This document shows positions 34,700-47,656 of a stretch of 64,000 bases of DNA, in pieces. The notes below the pieces were generated by a model, which made no database searches, was not told where the DNA came from, and was given only the letters and a program-made list of their open reading frames with translations. Each line of letters begins with the position of its first letter. The first letter of the stretch is position 1. Source of the stretch: Citrus sinensis (taxonomy: Eukaryota; Streptophyta; Magnoliopsida; Sapindales; Rutaceae); NCBI RefSeq assembly GCF_022201045.2, contig NC_068564.1, positions 2,604,001 through 2,668,000 of the forward strand, in the 5' to 3' direction. The translations under genes and the position numbers were made by a program.

Positions 34700-36719
34700 T
34701 GAGTAGTGATATTTGATTTCCCCAATTTATCTTGTCAGCATCTATTTCTCAAAATTATCATTTATTTACACAATTACTCTTATTTATTACTTTTTAATTT
34801 TTATGAGCTCTTATTTAATTTTAAAAATTGGATATATATATATATATATATATATATTCAGTTGATCTCTATTTGAAAATGATCGAAAAAATATATATGA
34901 GCTCATATAATTAAGTCTACTGAAGAAAATCATCATTATCTAATTAATTTTGCTTGAATAACAAAAACTGGCACTATAATTAAGTTTACTATAGCTGCAA
35001 TCGCAATAACAATCACCACCACCACCACCACTAGTCGCAGCAGCAAGAGTAGCTACTGCTGTGGTGCACTACCAAATCCCAAATTCAGGATCAAATAACT
35101 TGGGGAACAAACTCAGCTCGTAAGATTCAATATTCAAATCTGCGACCTTGAATCCTTAATTAGAGTTATGATTTTCTTACAGAGTGATGATGATTCCATC
35201 GTCATAGAGAATAGAAAAGCTAGCTCTCTGATATGACATTCTCTTTCTAAAAAGTACTTAATTAGATGCTACAGATGAGAGTGAAAGCTTTAACATTTAT
35301 GGCAAATTTTGATAAGGGTAATTCAAAAAATAAATATTATAAATAGAGAAGTGGAGGTTAATGAGATAAATTAAGAGTTCGGACTAAATATCACTATTTT
35401 TTTTTTTAAGTACGGTTCAAGATATCTTTATTTTTTATTAAAAAAAAATTAAACTCATTTAAGCCCGGCCTGAAGTAAACTCTAATTTGAAAATTTGAAA
35501 GTTTTAGAAACTTTTTTATGGTGCAAATTCAGAAATGGGGCTAGGAATTCATTTTTGTGTTGCCATGAATCATGCAACTTTACTACTTCAGAGATGGGAT
35601 CAAGGCAAAACATATACATTTTTCTAAAGGCGAGAGAGTCGGCCCTGCAACTATTGACCAAGATTCACAAAATACAAACTTAAAATCATTTTACTACTAT
35701 TTGTTGCACTTGCACCCCCACCCAAAAAAAAAGGTTACTTTGAGGAGAGAGGGATTTTGGAAGAAGAGGCCAAAACTGAAAATCTATAAACTGAAAGAGA
35801 GGGGCCGGGGGGCAGAGTGCAAAATTTTCAAACCAATTGGCTAAATCCTTACCTTCTTACAAAATTTTTTCAAACTTTAGTAAGGGCCTAGGGTCCCAAT
35901 TCAAGCCTCTAACATAGATTCCCTGCTTGAGTGGGAACAGCCTCATTAGTCATTACGTTGGCATAAGTGATGAGATCATCCAACCAAACTTTGTCCCATT
36001 AAAAGAGAGAATTTATTAAGAACAGGTGGCCAAAAAAAGAAAAAAAAAATCCCTCTTGGCGCAATTTGGTTGAATAATCCCCCCACCCCATCAGCATCTC
36101 AAGCGTGGTGAGTCTGTTCCGCCTGAAATTTCTTTCAGCAAATAAAAGCAAAGCCTTTTCACCAAATAAAGTGACATAAATTTCAGCACTCACAGCTTCA
36201 AAGAGAAGGAATAACGGGAAATTTATTTGTGGATGCATAGGTATAAACACCAAAGGAGAAGCAATCCACTTAATACAAAGTCACGATAACCCAGTATTCC
36301 AACAAAACCAAAACACAGAAGAAACATCCGGAGTTTCTCTAAAAGGTTATCTAGCTTTGCTTATCTTTCTATAAGATGACTAATTAACAAAACACATCTA
36401 CTGATCGGGCCTTTTTGCAAACAGAGCAACTCGCTGGTCAACCGAGTCAATACCCGAACCACTACACTGCCCTGATACCAAACCTTGAAGACAAAACCCT
36501 CCAGCTAATGAGATCCACAGCCCAGCAAAAATTCTCCACATGCGGTTCGTTCTTGACTCGAAACCCCTCTAATTACGGGAATTATCATCTCGACTATCAA
36601 GCTTTTCCATGTCCATTCTATATCTCCTATACTTTTCACATATATGATTTGATTTTCAAAAAACAAAAAGAAAAAGGATCAACTAAGCTATGCAGCACAC
36701 AGTTACCTATCTCCCACAG
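32830..36719. other. Intergenic region between the CEN upstream DNA and the HD-ZIP IV gene
   Basis: About 3.9 kb of AT-rich DNA with TA repeats at 34669-34690 and 34832-34857. The last few hundred bases should contain the HD-ZIP IV 3' untranslated region. An 87-residue minus frame at 33332-33595 has no recognisable similarity. Confidence 0.5.
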
Positions 36720-39700
36720 CTATGTTTCTAGAACAGCTGCTTTGATCTTTTGAATTGTGCAGGAGATGAGATTGTTAACGGTCTCAACTGATTCTACTGT
36801 CAGTTTGGCAGTTGGAAGGCTGTTCACCAAAATCTGAAATCCAACGGTAAGGAGGCATCCGCCACTTTCATTACTGCTGCCCTCAGTTTTGACCATTGTC
36901 CCATTGCTGTTGATTAGTCCACCATGGCCAAAATAACCATCTGGAAGAATGGCAAATCCCGATGGCAGGAGTGCAACACAGGTAGAATCCCCACCATTCA
37001 TCACCATACTCATTGATGGAACATCAACGGGTGCATACACTACAAGAGAGCCCGAGGAATCATTCCATGTCTCTTGCAATATCAGCATGCCACTATCATT
37101 TGCATTCATGGCCTGTGAAACCAAATGAAATATCAGCCAAACTCATCATACAAGCAAAACAAAACCAAAAGAATTTGGATGAGGAAGTAGAAAACAATCA
37201 ATCGCCAATACTTTCAAATCAAGTTAATAATCATCAACCGATGATTACTCAAGATTAGTTGATGACCACTCACACCAGCACGAAGGAGAGAAGCACAGTT
37301 GCCAGGTGCCTGACCCTTGGCAATGTGGACCATCTCTTGCAATGGCCCACCATTGGATAAAATGTCCCACTCACTTCTCATGCGTTCATCGCGCATGAAA
37401 TCAAAAAGCCTCTGCCTTGTCATGGGAAGCCAGACAGTAGTCGCAGCACATAGCACAACTCCAGGTGGCTCACCAGGGTCGTTTACATTCTTCCGTGTCA
37501 ACACTCTCACATCCTCCCCCACATTTCCAACACACAGCTTGTCCCACTTGCGCACACTTGAAGCACAAACACCGGAACAGAAGTTATAGGTCATGCGCTG
37601 GGCCAGCTTTAACATGCTCTTCCTACCAATTGGACTTATCCCTGAGGTACAATGATAATCATTAGAAATGAAATTTACCATATTGGTCAGGTATGTCAAA
37701 AATGGAAGGGCAACAAAGAAGAACCTGATTGATCTTGAACGGTAATGGTAGAGGACATGAGAACAGCTAGGCACTCACATTGCCTCTGTAAGGTAGCAAC
37801 CCACTTTGGTGCACCAAAGCCCATGCCGGAACTGAGTAATGGCCGGCAGAGATGGTGGACAATACTCTCATCATATTCTGCATGTTCAATCCAGGTAACC
37901 TGCATTATACCAGCCAATCCAAGCTAGTGTTAACATTCCAGTCAATACTAAAAAAGGAAGCAGAAGCATCCACTTACCAACCATAAGGATTAAGGAATTG
38001 GCAATGAAGAAAGCAAACATAATGTCAAGACTCAAGAGAGATTTCATCTCAAATAGAAAATGGCCAATTTCTAAGTTGTCATTCTTATCATAATTTGAAA
38101 CCTAAAAGGTATACATAGTCACCTCTGTTAGCTTTGAGGAGTTATTTTACACCTGAAAAGTATACATAGTCTCCTCAGTTAGCTTTGACACCTTTAAATT
38201 TTTTTGGATAGAAAATCTATAGAGAAATGCATAAGGCAAAGATGATATTCAATTTCATTGGAGGTCCTGAAATCTAGGCAAAGTATAGCACCAATTCCGT
38301 ATGCACAAAATTGTTGCGTTTTCTACAGCAAGAAAATGCTTGCCCTTAAAAACGAATTAAAGATAAAACTTCTCGTCGTCAAAAAATTGACCTGATTAAT
38401 ATTCTTCTGAGTAAGTGAAAAGTTTATTAAGATATATGGCATTTGATTCTTTTTTTTTGAAGAAACTCCATTCAAATCAAGAACTTCAAGTTGTTTTCTG
38501 CCATAGACCATAGTGCCATATTGGACACGCAGTTGGCATATCGTTAATCGAATCAATAGGTTCCTTAGCTCTTTCATGCGCAAGGAAACTATTAAGACCT
38601 GACTTAGATACAATTATTGAACCATTACCTATTAGTCTAAACCTCTGGGTCTTGTGGTTTCTCTAATAAAAACACTAGCAAAGGAGATATTCCTAACCAC
38701 AAAACTTTGAGTCAAGTTTCCCCTTCCTAGAAAAAATTTTCATCATTGGCATGAAACCCAAGGCTCTTGTAGATTAATATTTGCTGCAAACATGCTATGG
38801 AGAGGACATGGGCTGAAGTCAAAAAAAGTCTTGAGGGTCATGCTAGAGAGATAGAACACAACCCTTCCTACCCAATTGTTTAATCAAGGCAAATTTCTAA
38901 ATAATACTACTATATACAAGGAGCAAATGGTGAAGTGAAATATCAAGGCGGTCCGTTTTGCAAGATTCAAAATAGAGGCATTTTTTAAAACTTAAAATAA
39001 ATAAATAAATAAAATCAGTTTGTACGTCTATAAAAAAGTGACACATCTAAATAAACTAATTTTCACCAAACACGAGGTCGAAGAGATTACAATGTAATGA
39101 CTGGATCCAGGTCACAAATCCTTGGATTTAATAAAGAAAACATTAAAGACAGAAGAAGAGATAGGAATAGAAGGATCAAATATATAGAATAATCAGCAAA
39201 GATTGTAAGTTCCAAAGGTTCACCTTCATGTAAAGATTATGCATGTTGTACTCTCAAAACTGATAAAATACACATAAAGATAATACTAATATAAAACCAT
39301 GAGCACTAAGCAGGAGAACTAGAAGAAGACAACTAAGTACATGCAAAGTCACTTTAGTGTTGAAACATAAGACTGTAATATTTAAATCAAGAAAGCATCT
39401 TCTTTCTTATTCTTAGGTAAAGTCTAACAATATTTTATTGAGAAAAATGAAATAAAAAAGAGTGCAATTCTTTTGAGTAGTAAAAGCGAGTTAAATACTA
39501 AAAGCACAACTCACTAAGGTTAGAACTAGGGGTCCAAATGTAAATAAGATTACATCTATATAGTTTTGAAGTTCAAAATTTTCAATGAACTCAAAACAAA
39601 AGTCATGTAATTTACAAATAAAGCAATTAAATTAACAATTACCTTGGAATAATTATTTGGCACATCTTGCACAACAAAGCCTGAAGGAAGCCTCCTGTAG

Positions 39701-41735
39701 GTTTGGAAAGGGTCTGCACTAAGGCCTTCTCGATTAGTGTCGATAGAAACATCAACCACAGCCCAAACACCCTCTATGTGCTGCTTGCAAAAGCGCAGAA
39801 ACTTTGCTTGACGGACAGGAACAAGTGGTGAAAGCACTTGAAATTCAGCAACCATCTGGTACGATCTTCAAATTAGTCTCATTTAAGTTTGCAGCTAAAA
39901 AGGAAACAAATAGCAATGGAACATACCACTTGCAGAGCACCATTTTTTGTTCCAGTTACACTGGGGGATAACAACACATCAGTGGTGGCAGATCTAGCAA
40001 TCATGCACGGGAACATTTCTGCCCATCGATTCTATTCAAGGAACAGAACTCAATGAACCATTCAAATTCTAGTATTCAAGCATGACATCAATAAAATCAA
40101 GTAATAGAAATGTCTAGCAGACAATGGAAAGCACTACTTCAAATTGATGAAAAGATTTAATGAAGCAACCCAATAAAATTATCAATTACAATTTTTAAAA
40201 TGGCAAATAAAAGCTCAGATAAAAAAAATAAAAATATAAATCATGGGATAAAGATATAACATTTTCTCTAACTAGAAAAAAAAATCCATTATGGAATCAA
40301 CACAAAGGCTTAAGATGGCATACCGCATCCATCATAGTCTCTATGAGTGCGGAGCTGTTGATGATTACCATACCCGTTTCCCTTGAAGCCTCGGTCACAA
40401 AGCCATTTGGTTTCATTCCAATACAAGGAGAAAATGTTCTCATGTACTCCTCCTGATTAAACACATCCCTTCCTCCATCCAAACTTTTGATCCAAAGAGG
40501 ACTATCTGCCTCAGCCATCTTAATCAGCTCATCCATAGCAGTCAATGCAAGATCTATAAGCATATTTCTATCATGTGGCATTGTTAAAGACATTACAGGT
40601 CCTTCAACAAACTCAAGGCTAGTTTGCATCATCGAACCTGGAATATTAGCTACACCACCAAACCCATTTCTTCCAACACCAAGCTCCAAACTGGAGTTCA
40701 CACCTTGGGGAGAAATAGGGCCAGCCGAGGATGTGAGTGGCCTGCCCAAGAACTTATTTGCCAAGATGCAAATCCGGCCTAATTCATCCTTCAATCGAGC
40801 ATTCTCAATCCTAAGCTGCTGCAGCTCATAATTAGACACACTGCCAGGCACTGCAGGACCACCACAGTTGTTGCATGTGGGGTTCTTCATCGCATCCTTC
40901 AACATCTCATTCTCAGCTCGAAGTTTATCATGTTCTTGTCGAAGAATGATATTCTCATGACGTTCCATTTGGGTCTGATTCAAATACCAACATCCATATG
41001 ATTAAAAGAACAAATAAAAATACTAAAGAAAAGACAAATAAAAAATGTAATCAATTTACCTTCATTTGGGTTCGCCTATTCTGAAACCAGAACTTGATTT
41101 GTTTACTCTCCAAGCCAAGTCTCCTGCTAAGTTCCGACCTTTGTTTCTCATCTGGGTGTGGACACTCCTTAAAGAAACTACAAAACAAAACAGAAGAAAA
41201 ATAAACTACTGAATACATAAAACAAATACATAAAACTTGAAAAGAAAAGGTTGAAGGCCATACGATTCAAGCTCTTGAATCTGATGAGGAGTATGCCTGT
41301 GGTACTTTTTCTTCCGCGGCGGGCCATCTTCGTTAGCTTCTTGATCGTCACCAGATGCACCTTCAACATTATCGCTTCCAGACCGGCTTTCAAACTCCTC
41401 CTCCCTGATCCTCCCCACAACACTAGGATCAAATTGTTCCCCAATCAGACCCATCTCACCAGCATCCATTGCGTTCTTCTGCCAAAAAAACCCATTTAAA
41501 AATCAACAACACATATATCAAAAAGAACATAATCCCAAACACAAAACCAAGATCACAACTAACAACAATAAAATAGAGCATGAATAAAAAATAAATAAAT
41601 AAAATAAAATGAGCATACAATAGATAGAGAGAGAGGAAACTGAGCAATGGCACCACTTGCCATACTGTGACAGTGTGGAAAAATTTCAGCCACAACCCTT
41701 GAGCCCATACCAACACTATTACTCCCAAAACTCAT
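36720..41735 (-). CDS. HD-ZIP class IV homeodomain-START transcription factor (ANL2/HDG1 group)
   Basis: Nine coding exons on the minus strand: 41735-41619, 41478-41264, 41177-41060, 40974-40324, 40031-39927, 39855-39643, 37899-37725, 37641-37274 and 37112-36720. They join in frame to 784 residues. The homeodomain (about 93-150) has [14 protein letters not shown] and [14 protein letters not shown] leucine zipper-loop-zipper follows (151-230) with the conserved CNNCGG at about 184. The START lipid-binding domain runs from about 287 to 515 ([19 protein letters not shown]). The N-terminal [16 protein letters not shown] and the KKKYHRH junction resemble ANL2 and HDG1. This group controls epidermal traits such as cuticle and anthocyanin, by binding L1-type promoter boxes. 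The first exon ([10 protein letters not shown]) is inferred from frame, donor site and family pattern. An alternative start is the methionine at 41469. Intron 6 is long (about 1.7 kb). Confidence 0.92.
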
Positions 41736-42800
41736 CAAAATCTTAGAAAAGATCTTTCTTTTTTTCGTTTTTGGATTTTGACGGTGAAGTCACTTGTCTA
41801 GGTTCTCTGAAAATAGGCACTATCACTTTCACCAAAAAGAAACGCTTAGGTTTGTGTTCAACTTTCTCGTTTAAAAAGTTTTGACCTTTAAACAATGCCC
41901 AGATTGTGGAAAAAATAATTAAAAAATTAAAAAAATTACAATGAAAAATGATGCCTCCTTGTCAACGCTCATGCATGACTCAGTACAACAAAAGCCACAA
42001 GGCTCTCTGGAAAGCTCTGACTTTCTCCAGAAAATAATCAGGTTTAGAATGAGAAACTTGTCAAGAAAGACTCGTTTTTTAAGTTTTTTTTTTCTACTGT
42101 CAAATATGAAAAGGAAACCCTAAAGCACAGCAAATGCTTGACCAATTATTTGTCAGTATTGAAAACGAAGAAGGATCCAAAAACGAAGAAAAGGAGAAGG
42201 GTCCTTAAAAAGATGCATGAAAAAGGGGAACCAAAGATAAAAAGTTTCAAAACTTCTCTCTCACATTCACACTACACACAAGTAACACTTTTCAATAAGG
42301 AAAACCATTATTGTGAAATAATAATGATGCACATAATTAAAAATAAATAATAATAATAATAACACCAACCAAATCATCAAAAAAGGACCCAGTTGACCTC
42401 TCTTCTTCTTCTTCACTGTCAAGTGTGAAGTGGATAAATGAAACATAAAAGGTGCGGTACCTTTTTATATTTTTTTGACAGTGAGAGTAAGAAAAGAAAA
42501 TAGAAGCAGCAAAAGCAGAAGTCTCTGTTAATGCACGCACACGGTACAACACAGAGATATTTGATATGGATTTTTAAAGATCCTCCCAAATCTTTCACTT
42601 TCTCTTTCGCCGTTGGGATCTGTACAAGAGTAAAAGACAGAAAATATATTAATATTTATTTTCACATGAATATATGTGTAAATGATTAAAAAAACACATA
42701 AATGCGTAAATAAATAAAATATTAACACAAGAAGGTTTGGAGCTGACTTACAAGAACTAATAGTCAAATGGGTTCTTTTTTTTTTAACAGAAATTTAAAA
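41736..42800 (-). promoter_or_regulatory. Probable 5' leader and proximal promoter of the HD-ZIP IV gene
   Basis: No coding frame continues upstream of 41735. HD-ZIP IV genes often have a leader intron, and none is assigned here. The span includes TTC-rich and A-rich tracts, which fit a plant 5' leader. Its assignment rests on position only. Confidence 0.35.
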
Positions 42801-43039
42801 AAAAAATTTCAAAGCCTTCCTAGATTATATCAAAACAAAACCGCGATAATGAAAAATCATATCATATGATATTATGATGATGATGATTCATGGCTTCTTC
42901 AGTTCTTCAATGGCCTCCTGCTTCCTTCAAATCCCATGCAACTATTTTCTCTTTTTTTTTTCTTTTTGCTTTTTACTTTTGAGCGAGTAGTACAATAAAG
43001 TAAAATGAGAAATAGCAGATATAAAAGAAAGACATGGAG

Positions 43040-43275
43040 ATATGTGGGGCCCACTTTACTTTCAAACTGGGTTCGTGATGTCCGCCCCACACTGAGCACA
43101 CGCGGGCATTCCGCGCGTGTCGTGTCGTCACAAGTTGTCCGGTCCTGACTTTGGAGGGCTGTTATCACGTGTTGTCAGAAACATACAACTCTGGCTTGCA
43201 ACCGGCTGCCTCGGCCAATACATACCCGCCAAATGACAACGTGGCCCCCCGCGGACGAAGGCCATGTCGGGGGTA
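43040..43275. other. GC-rich island about 1.4 kb upstream of the HD-ZIP IV gene
   Basis: Stands out against AT-rich surroundings. It contains CGCGGGCATTCCGCGCG flanked by ACA/TGT (an imperfect inverted repeat at 43098-43120), a CACGTG G-box at about 43166, and CCCCCCGCGG near 43246. It may be a distal regulatory block or an unannotated promoter. Confidence 0.45.
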
Positions 43276-43706
43276 AATAATGTAATTTCGACTTGGTGGG
43301 GTCCATTATACAGACTCGTCAAACTCATGTACCACTGGCGTGATAGCAGCCGTTGGATTTTGAAGAAAAGCCAAACCAGTGAACTACTTGGAAGCCTCTC
43401 TTGTTACTTAGCTTGAAATAGTGTTTTGACCTTTTGATTTTATCTCGCCCTCTTGTCCTTGTCATTAAATCCAATTTTTTTGGTAAAATAAGTTAATAAT
43501 GTGTGTAATTATCTTTTTCTTTCAAGCCATTAAATTTTAAAAGAAAAAGATTTTGAGTGTTGTGAACTTCCATTTAATTTTCACGATTCCAAAATGATTT
43601 TTTTTAACTCATGCTCGTCAATTATAAGACGAGGTCGCACCATCCTTTTCTCATTAGTTAAAAGATTTTCAATATTAGGTTTGTCTCAGTCTTATGACGT
43701 GACATT

Positions 43707-43730
43707 TATTTATTTATTTATTTATTTATT
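43707..43730. repeat. (TTTA)n microsatellite
   Basis: Six TTTA units in a row, at the head of the first copy of the tandem duplication that follows. Confidence 0.85.
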
Positions 43731-44127
43731 CGACGGTGAAATGATTAAATAAATTTTTAAGAAGTGTAATATTTTAAAAAATAATAATAATCAAAACAAC
43801 TTAATTTTATCTAGCGCACTCTGAGAGACTTATAGGATTAAAAACAATGCCAACATTTATAGTAATTAAACCTTCTAAAATGATTAAATGGTTGATAAGT
43901 TATAACAATTAGACAAATGTCAATATTTATTTATTCAATGGTAAAATGATTAAATGATTTTTTAAGAAGTATAGTAATTTTTTTTTTTTGAAAATAATCA
44001 AAACAACTCAAATTTACCTAGCGCACTCTGAAAGACTCGTAAGATTAGAAACAATGTCAACGTTTATAGTAAGTAAACCTTCCAAATGATTAAATGGTTG
44101 ATAAGATATAACAATTAGACAGATGCT
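43712..44127. repeat. Tandem duplication of about 205 bp
   Basis: Copies at about 43712-43919 and 43920-44127. Both include TAGCGCACTCTGA(G/A)AGACT, then GGTTGATAAG(T/A)TATAACAAT and TAGACA(A/G)ATG. They are about 85 percent alike by eye. No coding frame. Confidence 0.75.
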
Positions 44128-44815
44128 AACCTACGCGATACATGCGGATATTAATAGATTCAGTAACCAATAAAAAGAAAAGAAAAAGATTTTCTCATCA
44201 TTATAATATCAGGTTTGTTTTGGCATGGTAATTAAGTAAAAAAAAACAACAAAAAGCTTTGTTTTGGCATGGTATTAATAAAAAGAAAAATAATGAGTAC
44301 AAAACGTGACGTTAGTGTGAATTATGATATTTTAAAACAAAATCCAGGACAAATTTACCAGATGATTGCATTTTAATGGCACTGAATTTGACTTACAAAT
44401 AAAACACAAATGTCATGAACTTGAATGAGAGATTGAAGACAAAAATTATTTAATATAAGTACAATGCAATTTTAAAATATAGTCCTCTTATTTAAAATAG
44501 TTATACTTACGAGAAACATTCAATGTGTTAGTAGCAAACTTTTTTTTTTCTTTTTTTCATTATCTATCTAATTGTGTGTATTAATAGGAATGATTTTCTT
44601 TCAAATATTAGAAGTAGTTTCAATCCGTTCTAGGGCCAAATATTTGAATTATGTCATCATGTAGTTGATCTATTATGAGTTCTTTTTATCAAATCCCATA
44701 AAGATGTAAAATTGTATGACTTGAAAACTATTACATATTTTAATTTATTTTATTTTTGTAGAAAGAGAGTTCCCCTTTTAAAGCACTTAATTATTATGGT
44801 TAAGTCATTAAAGTT

Positions 44816-46149
44816 GGTAAAACTATAATATTCATGGTTATCTTCCTACGCAAAGTACTAACTACGTTCTCCTTTTCTAAACCAAACTCTAATTGTTGAA
44901 TTCGTATGTTAAAAAAAATAAAAATCTATGCACTATTTTTTTTTTTTTTGCAGCGTTTATATTTTATTAATAAAATGACGACATACTCATATGAGAATAA
45001 AAAAAATATAACAATGATTTTTTTTCTTCTCTGTCGTTGAAATTGAACTAGGTTTGTTGTTACTTATTGTAGTATAGTAGTAATCATGTCAACTAAAAAA
45101 AAAATTGATATAAAAAAAACTTTAAAAAAAATTTGAAAAAGATTTCTTAAAATATATATTACATTTGGTTCGCATTAAAAAATTTTGACTAGAAATTTTG
45201 CTGCCTTCCAAACGCTTTTCGGCCTGCCCCCGTCATTATGATCGGATTATTGACTATTGACCTTAAATTAACTATTAGCGGACAAAGATAAAAGGAAGGT
45301 TGGGACAAACATTTCAGTTCTTGTGAAAAAAAAAAGTAAAATTAAATTTATAAGCATTGATTTTTTATTAGTGATTTATTTATTTATTTTTATAGAAGTA
45401 GAGAGAGATTGACAAGTTAAAACAACTCAAGCATATAAAATTGGAGTTGCTGATTTAAACATCATTAAAAAAAATATTTCACAACATAATTGGAGGTAAA
45501 ACTATAATATTAATGGTTATGTTCCTACGCAAAGTACTAACCACGTTCTCCTTTTCTAAACCAAACTCTAATTGTTGAATTCGCATGTTAAAAAAAAAAT
45601 TCTATGCATTTTTTTTAGTAGCATTTATATTTTACTAATAAAATGACGATATACTCATTTGAGAATTGAAAAAATATAACAATGATTTTTTTCTTCCCTA
45701 TCGTTGAAGTTGAACTCGGTTTATTGTTATTTATGGTAGTTTAGTAGTAATCATGTCAACTAAAAAAACTATTGATACCGTAAAAAAAACTTTAAAAAGA
45801 TTTTTTAAAATATATATTACATTTAGTTCACATTAAAAAATTTTGGCTTGAAATTTTGCTGCCTAATGTCCAAACGGTTTCGGCCTGCCTCCGTCATTAT
45901 GATAGGATTATTGACTATTGACCTTAAATTAATTATTAGCGGACAAAGATAAAAGGAAGATCGGGTCAAACATTTCAGGTCTTGTGAAAAAAAAATGTAA
46001 AATTAAATTTAGAAGCACGTATAGATTGATTTTTTATTAGTTATTTGTTTATTTTTATAGAAGTAGATATAGATTGACAAGTTAAAACAACTCAAGCACA
46101 TAAAATTGGAGTTGCTCATTTAAACATCATTGGAAAAAATATTTCACAA
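44816..46149. repeat. Tandem duplication of about 670 bp
   Basis: Two copies, about 44816-45486 and 45495-46149, offset 679 bp. Landmarks in both are CCTACGCAAAGTACTAAC, CTTTTCTAAACCAAACTCTA, GGACAAAGATAAAAGGAAG and GTTGCT(G/C)ATTTAAACATCAT. Divergence is moderate, with many homopolymer-length changes. The content is unidentified. Confidence 0.85.
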
Positions 46150-46376
46150 ATTTATATCTTTGTTTTTAACATTTTCTTGTAGCACAACAAATGTGGTTTT
46201 TCCATGCCAATTAATTTTTTTATTTATATATTTTACGAGCTCTTTTTGTAATTATATTGTAAGATATAAATATTAAACATATATATATGAAAGATGTAAC
46301 TTGTCAAAGCTTAATATCAAAAATCACTTTTAGCACATTAATTTATATAATAATACTATATCTAGCCCTCCAGTTA

Positions 46377-46573
46377 GGGTTTAAAATCGGTTTGGGAGTG
46401 TGATGAGGTAGCCTAACTGCTAAAACCCAATTACAAATGTATTTGGTAGCACTTGTAGTTGGATTTTAGCAGCTTAGCATAATTTTTTTCTCAGTTTCTA
46501 CTCTACAACTATATCTTTTTCTCCACAGCAAATACATCTTAAAAGTTACAACACCTCACTCTCAAACATACCA
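46377..46573. mobile_element. Tourist-like MITE
   Basis: 197 bp flanked by TTA on both sides (46374-46376 and 46574-46576). Inverted ends share GTTTG(G/A)GAGTG (left GGGTTTAAAATCGGTTTGGG, right inverted TGGTATGTTTGAGAGTG). TTA duplications with such ends are typical of PIF/Harbinger MITEs. The left end carries a few extra bases. Confidence 0.55.
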
Positions 46574-47043
46574 TTAGTCAAATTGTGAAAGCTTAATATC
46601 TAACGTTTATGAATGATGAAGCTATAAATGGAAATAGATAATGTTAATTGATTAACAATTTAGCAAAAGTAACCTTTGTTAGATGTCCGTAGTTCTCTAA
46701 TGTTCGCTTCAATTAAACCTCATATAAATACAACCATCTATTTCCAGAGTGTTGATTAGTTAAGTTGTCAACCATTCAGAAGCTTTAAAGAATCTGATGA
46801 CATAATGTTTTATCAACCATAGCTGATTGTTGAGAAAGAGAAAAAAAAAAATAATTCTGTTTACAAATCTTTTACGAAGAGATTTACCTTAGCACATAGT
46901 TACCACCTATCTGGCCCGGACTGGCCCATAAGCATAGAAGCCGTTGGCCCATAAAACAAGAGTAATTAGTTAATGTAAATTTAGTATGAACCGAACTGCC
47001 GGCGAATACAGCCATAAGCAAGGTCACATCTAATATTTCAATC

Positions 47044-47656
47044 GGTAAAAATTTATTTAATTCTTATATTTTGATTTTAATATCTGTTTATTCTTTATAT
47101 ATTTAAAAACACTTTAAAATATCTCTGTTATTAAATCATTTACACCCTTGCTAGTACTTTTCGTTCATTTTAACTTGTTTTTATAATATTACATTCTTAC
47201 AATAATGTTTCTTTTTTTTTACATTAATTAAAAAAATTAAGTTATCAATTTAACCCCAAGAAATAAAATAAAAACAAAAGGAACATATATTAATTTTTGT
47301 AGAGTATTTTGTTGAGGAGCTAATATATCCGTTTTTTATTAATGTCCAAAAAAATGAGTGATTATTTACAATATTAATTTTTGGACATACACTTGTTCCA
47401 CAAAAATTAATATACATTCTTTTTATTTTTATTTTATTTTTTGGAGTTAAATTGATAATTTAGTTTTTTTTCTTTTTATTAATGTAAAAAAAATATTATT
47501 GTGAGAGAATAAATTATAAAAGCAAAGCAAAATGAACAAAAAATAACGGTAGGAGTATCAATAGTTTAATGACAAGAATAATTTGAGGTATCTTTAAAAA
47601 TATAGAGAATAAATGGGCATTAACCTCATAATATATAGATTAAACGATCTTTTACT
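47044..47656. mobile_element. Foldback element with arms of about 280 bp
   Basis: The left arm, about 47044-47325, is matched in inverted orientation by about 47385-47656. Shared blocks include GTTCATTTT, TATCAATTTAAC(C/T)CCAA, AAATAAAATAAAAA, TATATTAATTTTTGT and TTTATTCT(T/C)TATAT. Arms look about 80 percent alike, with a loop of about 60 bp. No coding frame. A transcript would form a long hairpin. No target duplication was determined. Confidence 0.75.

Noticed and set aside
41456-41728. Hydrophobic minus frame at the HD-ZIP IV 5' end
   Set aside because: It is in another frame over exon 1 and intron 1 of the HD-ZIP IV gene.
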